A DNA stretch of 5,380 nucleotides from Bryobacterales bacterium (GTDB taxonomy: Bacteria > Acidobacteriota > Terriglobia > Bryobacterales > Bryobacteraceae), in assembly GCA_025462985.1 (NCBI GenBank), contig JAOAPP010000793.1, positions 1 to 5,380 of the forward strand, given 5' to 3'. The first letter of the stretch is position 1, and every line of letters begins with the position of its first letter. Shown here piece by piece: positions 1 to 5,380 of the stretch. The translations under genes were made by a program, and so were the position numbers. Under the pieces are notes generated by a model. The model had not been told where the DNA came from, searched no databases, and saw only the letters and a list, made by a program, of their open reading frames with translations.

Positions 1-443
1 CCGATCTCGCTCGTGAAGTAGCCGCCCAGCGTCAATTCCCGAAGGAAAGCAAAAAACGAAACGCCCTGACTCACCGCCGGAACACGCTCTGCACTAGCGC
101 GAAACGCAATCAGGTCCAGAATGGCCTTCTGGTCCTCGGACTTACACTTGGCAAAAGCCGCGCCGAAACGGTCCAGGCACTCTGCATCCAACCATCCGAT
201 CCCGCCGGCAATGCGTCGCTGATACTCTTCGTTCTCCGCACCCAGCAGGTCAATCAACTCCGGGACGCGTGCTTCCACTGCTCCGCCCGACCCTTCCTCC
301 GCAGGAATGATGTACTCGCAGAGAAGGCAAAGCGTAGCGTACTCATCAGCCGAAAAGCATCTGGGACGAAACGCAGCGGCCTGACCGGCAGGCGCAAGAA
401 GAGGCGCAGCCGCCAGCAGTTGAATAAGCGTTCGGCGGTTCAT
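1..443 (-). CDS. Gluconate 2-dehydrogenase subunit 3-like protein, Tat-exported (partial, runs off left edge)
   Basis: Small partner subunit of a membrane- or periplasm-associated GMC dehydrogenase; in this family it helps mature and export the FAD subunit and has no redox cofactor of its own. 147 codons are visible and the frame is still open at the edge. Residues 1-24 form a signal peptide: twin arginines R3-R4 (NRRTLI), a hydrophobic stretch LLAAAPLLAPAG, and an AAA cleavage region near 22-24. The mature part follows the Gluconate_2-dh3 pattern: FSADEYATL (30-38), YIIP (44-47), a helical middle, and near the end LGGYFTSEI, a conserved block of this family. The ATG at 443 is chosen because it starts exactly at the signal peptide and overlaps the stop of the upstream GMC gene as ATGA. 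AAAGG lies 9 bases upstream as a ribosome binding site. The order here is catalytic subunit first, the reverse of the classical gamma-alpha order in glucose dehydrogenase operons. The family call is from memory of conserved motifs; the substrate is unknown. Confidence 0.85.
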   Translation of the reverse strand, partial: MNRRTLIQLLAAAPLLAPAGQAAAFRPRCFSADEYATLCLLCEYIIPAEEGSGGAVEARVPELIDLLGAENEEYQRRIAGGIGWLDAECLDRFGAAFAKCKSEDQKAILDLIAFRASAERVPAVSQGVSFFAFLRELTLGGYFTSEI

Positions 444-2155
444 GAAAGGCTGCCTTTCTTCGCCTCGCTGGCGAGATACTCAGAGGCGCGCCATGACAAA
501 GCCAGAATTGAAACGGTCGGGTTCTTATCGGGATTCGTCGTGAAGCAGCCGCCATCCGTAACGAAGAGATTTTTTACCGAATGCGCCTGGCAGAATCCAT
601 TGAGTACGGACGTCGTCGGATCGGATCCCATGCGCACCGTCCCGACCTCATGAGCAACACCACCGGATGCCAGAAAGCCATAAGGCGCATCGGCGCTTCC
701 AGTCTCGGAGACCACCTGTCCCCCGGCGGCTTCCACAATGGCCCGACAGGATTGATTCATATCGCGCGCCAGCCGGACCTCGTTATCACTCCACTTAAAA
801 TTGAATCGCAACACCGGAATGCCCCACTGATCGACCACGTCGGGATCGATCGTGCAGCTGCTCCGCTCATTCGGCAGCATCGATCCTCTCACCGCCAGAT
901 CCACCACGGCCCCATACACCTGCTTACATTTCTGCTTGAGCCCCGCGCCGTAACCCTCGAAATGGTTGCCCACCCACCGAAACTGCTGCGGCCCGGGCAT
1001 CTGCCTGCCGGTAAGGACCTCGATATGATACCCGCCAACAAACTCGTTCTTGCTCGCATACTTCCACCAGGGCACATACACATGAACGGATCCCGTGCCT
1101 TCATCATTGTGCGCAGGCAGCGCCGATAATTGCGGAAAATATCCAGTTACGCCGGTAGCGCTGCTATCCATCAAATAGCGCCCAAGCGCGCCCGATGAAT
1201 TTGCGATCCCGTTCGGAAACAGCGACGACTTCGAATTCAGCAGCAGCCTCGCCGACTCGCAGGCGCTGGCCCCGACCACCACGGCTTTCGCAACAACCCG
1301 GTTTTCAGTCCGCGTATTCTTGTCGATGTAAGCCACACCCGAAGCTCTCCCATCTTTCCCAACCAGGATTTCGCGAGCCATGGCATTGGAGATGACTTTG
1401 AGCCGGCCACTCGCCAGCGCCTTCGGAATCATCACCTGACTGGAACTGAACGTGGAAGCACTCATGCACCCCCGCGTGCACTGTCCGCAGTAATGGCAGG
1501 CTGGCCGGCCATTATGAGGCTGCGTGATAATCGCCGCGCGGCCGGGTATACAAGGGATGCCGATCTTCTGGCATGCGCGCTGCACAACCAGATCAGAACA
1601 GCGAGGCTTTGGTGGCGTCTGGTAAATGCCATCGGGAGCGCTCGGAATGTTCTCACGAGTACCGTAGACGCCGATAAACGATTCCACCTTGTCGTAATAC
1701 GGAGCGAGATCCTGATAACTGATTGGCCAGTCATCTCCTGCGCCGGTCAAACTGCGCTGACGAAAATCCGCTTCGGCAAAACGAAGCGCCACGCGATTCC
1801 AATGATTCGTGCGGCCCCCGAGTATGCGTGCGCGCGTCCACCAGAACGGCGAATCCGGCGCGGAGGTGTACGGCTCGCCTTTGATTCTGTGCCCGATATG
1901 AGCAACATCAAGCTCGAGATTCCCCTCCTCGTTGTAACCGCTGCCGCCGACGCCAAAGCCACGATGCTGTAAGTTGTAAACCCACTTGTGATCCGTATAG
2001 TGTCGGGAAACATCCAGCATGGGTCCGGCTTCCAGCATTACGACCTCGAAGCCGGCCTCCGTAAGTACCTTGGCCGCCGTTCCCCCCGCAGCCCCCGATC
2101 CAACAATGCAGACATCGTAAGTTTTGGGCGTGCGAATAATGTGTGGCGCGCTCAT
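440..2155 (-). CDS. FAD-dependent GMC-family oxidoreductase, likely periplasmic sugar/polyol dehydrogenase catalytic subunit
   Basis: 571 residues, a full-length GMC enzyme that should oxidise an alcohol group with FAD and pass electrons to an acceptor such as a cytochrome c. The N-terminus has the FAD-binding Rossmann motif GSGAAGG (19-25), with E42 at the end of strand two to bind the ADP ribose. ILGGRTNHWN (111-120) is the second flavin-contact region. Residues 220-230 hold C220, C223, C226 and C230. The spacing of C220, C226 and C230 equals that of the three cysteines I recall as 3Fe-4S ligands in the FAD glucose dehydrogenase alpha subunit. The C-terminal GMC domain shows HEVGTVRMG (502-510) and NPDKNPT (541-547). 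H502 and N545 would be the catalytic His/Asn pair, as in pyranose oxidase and FAD-GDH. No signal peptide is present, so export probably depends on the Tat signal of the next gene, which overlaps by 4 bases. A GGGGCGAG tract upstream is only a weak ribosome binding site. The closest relatives are glucose, gluconate or sorbose dehydrogenases; the sequence does not settle the substrate. Confidence 0.9.
   Translation of the reverse strand: MSAPHIIRTPKTYDVCIVGSGAAGGTAAKVLTEAGFEVVMLEAGPMLDVSRHYTDHKWVYNLQHRGFGVGGSGYNEEGNLELDVAHIGHRIKGEPYTSAPDSPFWWTRARILGGRTNHWNRVALRFAEADFRQRSLTGAGDDWPISYQDLAPYYDKVESFIGVYGTRENIPSAPDGIYQTPPKPRCSDLVVQRACQKIGIPCIPGRAAIITQPHNGRPACHYCGQCTRGCMSASTFSSSQVMIPKALASGRLKVISNAMAREILVGKDGRASGVAYIDKNTRTENRVVAKAVVVGASACESARLLLNSKSSLFPNGIANSSGALGRYLMDSSATGVTGYFPQLSALPAHNDEGTGSVHVYVPWWKYASKNEFVGGYHIEVLTGRQMPGPQQFRWVGNHFEGYGAGLKQKCKQVYGAVVDLAVRGSMLPNERSSCTIDPDVVDQWGIPVLRFNFKWSDNEVRLARDMNQSCRAIVEAAGGQVVSETGSADAPYGFLASGGVAHEVGTVRMGSDPTTSVLNGFCQAHSVKNLFVTDGGCFTTNPDKNPTVSILALSWRASEYLASEAKKGSLS
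444..458 (-). promoter_or_regulatory. Hairpin masking the ribosome binding site of the subunit-3 gene
   Basis: Read on the minus strand, GAAAGG-CAG-CCTTTC lies immediately before the ATG at 443. It is a perfect 6-bp stem with a 3-base loop, or a 15-base near-palindrome with one central base. The AAAGG in the left arm is the only good Shine-Dalgarno match for the subunit-3 gene, so a folded hairpin would hide it. The element sits inside the last codons of the GMC gene, so a ribosome finishing that gene would open it. With the ATGA overlap this suggests obligate translational coupling. The repeat is seen directly; the regulatory role is inferred. Confidence 0.45.
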
Positions 2156-2200
2156 CGACTCACTCGCCCCACATCGACTTGGCGGCTTTGCACGTGACGA

Positions 2201-2229
2201 ATTCTATCAATTGCACTCAGCGGGTAGAA
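2201..2229 (-). promoter_or_regulatory. Candidate extended -10 promoter for the GMC/subunit-3 operon
   Basis: On the minus strand TGATAGAAT (2209 down to 2201) matches an extended -10 box (TGn plus TAGAAT, 5 of 6 to TATAAT). Seventeen bases upstream is TTCTAC, a poor -35, which an extended -10 can tolerate. Transcription would start near 2194 and leave a leader of about 40 bases before the ATG at 2155. Short matches of this kind arise by chance and the sigma factor preference of the host is unknown, so this is a suggestion only. Confidence 0.3.
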
Positions 2230-2281
2230 CTTCGGGGTGAATCCGTGGTCCCGGCGGATGCTGATATGATCGCAACGACTG

Positions 2282-2548
2282 GGAGATGGTGTTTCGAAAG
2301 CTGCTCGACCATTCCATGATTCTCTATGGGGGCGGATTGGCCGACGGAAACCGTCACCAGCACGACGAACTCCCGGTCAAGATGGTGAGCGGAGCGCTCG
2401 GCACAATCAAGGGCGGCCGGCACATACAAGTGACCGCTCAAACCCCCTTGAACAATCTCGATGTCTCAATGCTGGGGCGAGTTGGCGTCGAATTGAAAAG
2501 CTGGGTAACAGCACCGGAACGGTCAAGGAACTCAGCGATCTGACATAA
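2282..2548 (+). pseudogene. Decayed C-terminal remnant of a DUF1552 (HXXSHH) family gene
   Basis: The reading from 2298 carries the C-terminal signature of DUF1552 proteins, a family of unknown function common in Acidobacteriota and Planctomycetota: LLDHSMILYGGGLADGNRHQ, then HDELPV, GTIKGGRHI, TPLNNLDVSML and GRVGVEL. Two apparent frameshifts frame it. Upstream, GDGVSK (2282-2299) reads in another frame and would join LLDHS if one A of AAA at 2297-2299 were removed. Downstream, at TGGGT (2502-2506), adding one G restores GNSTGTVKELSDLT and a TAA at 2546-2548, matching the family's usual GDSTG ending; without it the frame runs to a TGA at 2541-2543. In-frame stops lie just upstream (TGA at 2262 and at 2267, in two frames) and I recognise none of the large N-terminal part. 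An ATG at 2286 could start an 85-residue product, but that start is not a family start. The relic ends 10 bases before the yajO-like gene. Family identification is from memory of conserved motifs. Confidence 0.7.
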
Positions 2549-2558
2549 AAACTGACTT

Positions 2559-3536
2559 ATGGAATACGTGAACTTGGGCCGGACGGGCTTGAAAGTCTCG
2601 CGGCTATGCCTCGGATGTATGACTTACGGCGCCCCCGCATGGCGCGAATGGGTGCTGAACGAAGATGCAAGCCGGCCCTTCATCCAGAAAGCCCTGGAGG
2701 CCGGTATCAACTTCTTCGATACCGCAAACATGTACTCAGACGGGGTCAGTGAGGAAGTCACCGGCCGCGCCCTCCGGGACTTCGCCAAGCGGGACGACTA
2801 CGTTCTGGCCACCAAAGTCTACAATCCCATGCGGCCGGATCCGAACGGACGCGGCCTTTCGCGCAAAGCCATCATGACGGAGATGGATCACAGTCTGCGC
2901 CGTCTCGGTACTGATTACGTTGACCTCTATCAGATTCACCGCTGGGACTACGACACGCCCATCGACGAAACAATGGAAGCTCTGCACGACATCGTCAAAG
3001 CCGGAAAGGCGCGCTACATCGGCGCTTCTTCCATGTTTGCCTGGCAGTTTGCGCAGTCGCTATACACGGCCGACCTGCACGGCTGGACCCGCTTTGTGTC
3101 GATGCAGAACCACTACAACCTGATCTATCGCGAAGAGGAGCGCGAAATGATGCCGCTCTGCCAGGATCAGGGCATCGGGCTCATTCCATGGTCGCCTTTG
3201 GCCCGCGGCTTCCTGGCCGGTAATCGAGCGAAGGGCGGGGGTGAGACCACTCGCTCCAGGAGTGACGATTATGCCACGCAGTTGTACTACAGCGACGACG
3301 ATTTTGCCATCGTGGATCAGGTGACCGAAGTCGCCAACTCGCGCGGAGTGCCCAACATGCAGATCGCGCTTGCCTGGGTTCTGGCAAAGCCGGGCATCAC
3401 CGCGCCCATCATCGGTGCCAGCAAGCCTCACCATCTGGATGACGCGATAGGGGCACTGTCCATCAAGCTAACTGACGAAGAAATCAAGAAACTGGAAGCT
3501 CCCTACAAGCCTCACCGCATTCTCGGACACTCGTAG
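2559..3536 (+). CDS. yajO: Aldo/keto reductase, YajO-like
   Basis: 325 residues, the normal length for a cytosolic NADPH-dependent aldo/keto reductase with a (beta/alpha)8 barrel. The catalytic tetrad is present: D54 and Y59 in [13 protein letters not shown]86 in LATKV and H127 in YQIHRWD. Cofactor-binding segments follow: GASSM (155-159), the strand [15 protein letters not shown] (181-195), [13 protein letters not shown] (209-221) and [13 protein letters not shown] (283-295). The resemblance to Escherichia coli YajO is strong from end to end (start [16 protein letters not shown], middle [28 protein letters not shown], end LEAPYKPH). YajO has been linked to 1-deoxyxylulose 5-phosphate formation and to general carbonyl reduction; which applies here cannot be told. 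The start at 2559 fits the family N-terminus exactly. No Shine-Dalgarno sequence is visible in the 20 bases before it. proS follows after 17 bases, so the two are probably co-transcribed. Confidence 0.92.
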   Translation: MEYVNLGRTGLKVSRLCLGCMTYGAPAWREWVLNEDASRPFIQKALEAGINFFDTANMYSDGVSEEVTGRALRDFAKRDDYVLATKVYNPMRPDPNGRGLSRKAIMTEMDHSLRRLGTDYVDLYQIHRWDYDTPIDETMEALHDIVKAGKARYIGASSMFAWQFAQSLYTADLHGWTRFVSMQNHYNLIYREEEREMMPLCQDQGIGLIPWSPLARGFLAGNRAKGGGETTRSRSDDYATQLYYSDDDFAIVDQVTEVANSRGVPNMQIALAWVLAKPGITAPIIGASKPHHLDDAIGALSIKLTDEEIKKLEAPYKPHRILGHS

Positions 3537-3553
3537 TCCACAATGTATGTGAC

Positions 3554-5260
3554 ATGCGTTGGAGTTCGCTTTTCATCCCTACCCTGCGGCAAATACCCGC
3601 CGAAGCCGAAGTCGTCAGTCATCAGTTACTGCTGCGGGCCGGTTATATTCGCCAGCTTTCTGCCGGCATTTACAGCTATCTCTTCCTCGCGCAGCGCTCG
3701 CTGCTGAAGATTCAGCAGATCGTCCGTGAGGAAATGAACGCAATCGGCGCACAGGAAATCTATCTTCCGGCTTTGAACCCAGCGGAACTCTGGCAGGAGT
3801 CAGGTCGCTGGGAAGCCATGGGTGACAACATGTTCCGCCTGAAGGACCGCTTCGGTCGAGACCTGTGTCTCGCCATGACTCATGAAGAAGTGGTCACCGC
3901 CATCGCGCGCGGCGAACTCCGCAGCTACAAGCAACTCCCCCAGATCTGGTACCAGATCCAAACCAAGTTCCGCGACGAGCCGCGTCCCAAGTCCGGACTT
4001 CTACGCGTTCGCCAGTTCATCATGAAAGACTCGTACACGTTCGATGTCGACGCCGCGGGTCTGGACGGTTCATACAACGCGCACTACGCCGCTTACGAGC
4101 GCATCTTCAATCGTTGTGGTCTCGAATACATCGTCGTTGAAGCGCACTCCGGAGCCATGGGCGGCAGCCAGTCGCACGAGTTCATGGTCGCCTCGCCCGC
4201 CGGTGAAGACTTCGTCGCGCGCTGCACCAATTGCGGGTACGCGGCAAATCTTGAGAAAGCTGATTCGCAGCCCTCCGCCCCCGCGTTGCACGATCCCGAA
4301 GCCGAGCTCGAGCCCGAAGAGTTCCACACCCCGGGCTTCAAAACCATTGCGGAAGTTGCCGCGTTCGTCAAGCTACCCGAAACCTCGCAAATGAAAAGTC
4401 TGGTGATGGTCGCGGATGAAAAGCTGGTGCTCATCATGCTTCGCGGCGACCATCAGTTGAGCGAAACCAAGCTGCTGTCTGTCTTGAACGCAAAGGAAGT
4501 GCGCCCCGCGCACCCAGGCGAGATCCGCGAGTGGTTCGGCGCAAGCGCCGGCTCGCTCGGTCCCGTGGGCATCAAAAATCTGCAAATCCTGGCGGACAAC
4601 GCCCTGCTCGGCCGCCGCAACATGATCGCCGGCGCCAACAAGGACGACTATCACCTGCGTAATGTCACTCCCGGCGAGGACTTCCATCCCGAGTACTTCG
4701 ACTTACGACAAGTTGCCCCCGGCGATGCCTGTCCCAGCTGTGGACATTCGCTCGACCTCGTCAAGGCTGTGGAACTCGGCCACATCTTCAAGCTCGGATA
4801 CAAATACTCCGAATCCATGGGGCTGCGTGTCCTTGGAGAGGACGGCAAGGAGTTCACGCCTATCATGGGTTCTTACGGCATCGGAATTGAGCGTATTCTC
4901 ACCTGCGCGGTAGAAACCATGCACGACTCAGAAGGCATTTTCCTGCCGCCCGCCATTGCACCGTTCTCGGTCGTCATCACGCCTGTTAACTATAAAGACG
5001 TTGGACAGCGCGAGGCAGCGGATCTGCTTTATGCGCGCTGTCTCCAGGCCGGCATCGATGCCGTGCTGGACGATCGCGACGAGCGTCCCGGAGTGAAATT
5101 CAAAGACGCCGATCTGGTTGGCATTCCATTTCGCATAACTGCCGGAAAGAAAGTCGGCGAAGGCAAAGTGGAGTTCACAAATCGCCGGACGAGAGAAACA
5201 CAGGAAGTCCTGCTGCACGAAGCAGTGGACCGCCTGCAAAACTCTTTGGCGGGAGCGTAG
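3554..5260 (+). CDS. proS: Prolyl-tRNA synthetase (bacterial type, with editing insertion domain)
   Basis: 568 residues, the usual length of bacterial-type ProRS, which charges tRNA-Pro with proline in the cytosol. The N-terminus [20 protein letters not shown] is the family start and supports the ATG at 3554. Class II catalytic parts are in order: [11 protein letters not shown] (33-43), the proline-binding loop MTHEE (108-112), motif 2 [20 protein letters not shown] (139-158) and motif 3 [12 protein letters not shown] (438-449). The insertion domain that hydrolyses mischarged Ala-tRNA-Pro lies at about 235-385. K281 is at the position of the known editing lysine, with [12 protein letters not shown] (296-307) after it. 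CxxCG pairs flank it (C224/C227 and C393/C396). The anticodon-binding domain runs from about 470, with [20 protein letters not shown] at 506-525. It looks intact and functional. It follows the aldo/keto reductase gene by 17 bases with no clear Shine-Dalgarno sequence, and no terminator follows it before the next gene. Confidence 0.98.
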   Translation: MRWSSLFIPTLRQIPAEAEVVSHQLLLRAGYIRQLSAGIYSYLFLAQRSLLKIQQIVREEMNAIGAQEIYLPALNPAELWQESGRWEAMGDNMFRLKDRFGRDLCLAMTHEEVVTAIARGELRSYKQLPQIWYQIQTKFRDEPRPKSGLLRVRQFIMKDSYTFDVDAAGLDGSYNAHYAAYERIFNRCGLEYIVVEAHSGAMGGSQSHEFMVASPAGEDFVARCTNCGYAANLEKADSQPSAPALHDPEAELEPEEFHTPGFKTIAEVAAFVKLPETSQMKSLVMVADEKLVLIMLRGDHQLSETKLLSVLNAKEVRPAHPGEIREWFGASAGSLGPVGIKNLQILADNALLGRRNMIAGANKDDYHLRNVTPGEDFHPEYFDLRQVAPGDACPSCGHSLDLVKAVELGHIFKLGYKYSESMGLRVLGEDGKEFTPIMGSYGIGIERILTCAVETMHDSEGIFLPPAIAPFSVVITPVNYKDVGQREAADLLYARCLQAGIDAVLDDRDERPGVKFKDADLVGIPFRITAGKKVGEGKVEFTNRRTRETQEVLLHEAVDRLQNSLAGA

Positions 5261-5298
5261 AACCGCACTGTTACTTCGTAAGCGCTACACTAACTCAG

Positions 5299-5380
5299 GT
5301 GTTCCGTAAAGTTTCCCGCCGATCGTTTATCGGCACGTCCGTTTCAGCTGCATCGATGCTCGTGGCCGATGGTCTTTTCG
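5299..5380 (+). CDS. Start of a Tat-exported protein of unknown identity (partial, runs off right edge)
   Basis: Only 27 codons are visible. From a GTG at 5299 the frame reads (M)FRKVSRRSFIGTSVSAAS and then MLVADGLF. SRRSFIG is a near-ideal twin-arginine export motif followed by a hydrophobic stretch, so the product should be a folded, often cofactor-bearing, periplasmic protein. The GTG is chosen because it is the only start codon in this frame between the proS stop and the motif. The AGG just upstream is very close to it, so the binding site is weak. It begins 38 bases after proS in the same direction and may be read through from it. In Acidobacteriota such leaders are frequent on Gfo/Idh/MocA oxidoreductases, sugar isomerase-like proteins and GMC partners, but nothing here decides between them. 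Confidence 0.6.
   Translation, partial: MFRKVSRRSFIGTSVSAASMLVADGLF

Noticed and set aside
438..449. Serine in proS motif 3 (MGSYG) where Escherichia coli has cysteine (MGCYG)
   Set aside because: This is, to my knowledge, ordinary variation in bacterial ProRS and no sign of lost function. The coordinates given are residue numbers in the proS protein.
581..1129. A 182-codon open frame on the plus strand, and a 159-codon one at 1493-1972
   Set aside because: Both lie wholly antisense to the GMC gene, whose motifs are unmistakable. The translations look like GC-rich shadow frames with no recognisable domain.
2191..2196. CACGTG palindrome near the proposed GMC transcription start
   Set aside because: A single six-base palindrome is expected by chance and there is no second half-site pattern to support an operator.
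2217..2441. A 74-codon minus-strand frame, and another minus-strand frame open from about 2300 down to a TGA that overlaps the GMC start
   Set aside because: Both run antisense to the DUF1552 remnant or through the leader, without a family match or a convincing start. I treat them as chance open frames.
5271..5281. TTAC-TTC-GTAA short inverted repeat between proS and the next gene
   Set aside because: A four-base stem without a T-run is too weak to call a terminator or operator.
5318..5334. Inverted repeat GCCGAT-cgttt-ATCGGC after proS, considered as a terminator
   Set aside because: There is no T-run after it, and it lies inside the Tat signal coding region of the next gene, so a terminator there is unlikely.

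Overview
The window looks like chromosomal DNA of a GC-rich, Gram-negative-type bacterium. The best guess is Acidobacteriota, perhaps the Solibacter/Bryobacter group. This rests on the combination of a GMC dehydrogenase coupled to a Tat-exported gluconate-2-dehydrogenase-subunit-3 protein, the remnant of a DUF1552-family gene, and another Tat-signal gene at the right edge. The taxonomic assignment is inference from gene content. No rRNA, tRNA, CRISPR array, insertion sequence or phage gene was recognised.

Layout. The left 2.15 kb is a minus-strand, translationally coupled pair: a FAD-dependent GMC oxidoreductase (440-2155), then a subunit-3-like partner with a twin-arginine signal (443 down past the left edge). 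They share a 4-base ATGA stop/start overlap. Together they look like a periplasmic sugar or polyol dehydrogenase. The catalytic subunit has no signal of its own and would be carried out by the Tat signal of its partner, and a cysteine cluster suggests an Fe-S centre for electron exit. A cytochrome c partner, if there is one, is not in the window.

The stretch 2156-2558 has no intact gene. It holds a candidate promoter for the GMC operon and, on the plus strand, the decayed C-terminal end of a DUF1552-family gene, with two apparent single-base frameshifts and no recognisable front part.

The right half is a plus-strand run: a YajO-like aldo/keto reductase (2559-3536), prolyl-tRNA synthetase proS (3554-5260; 17 bases between the two) and, 38 bases further on, the start of a Tat-signal protein (5299 to the edge) that cannot be identified. 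The tight spacing suggests yajO and proS are co-transcribed. Neither has a clear Shine-Dalgarno sequence.

Nothing here amounts to a clearly undescribed system. The points most worth a second look are the Fe-S-type cysteine pattern in the GMC enzyme, the hairpin that would mask the partner's ribosome binding site at the ATGA junction, and the DUF1552 relic between the divergent transcription units.
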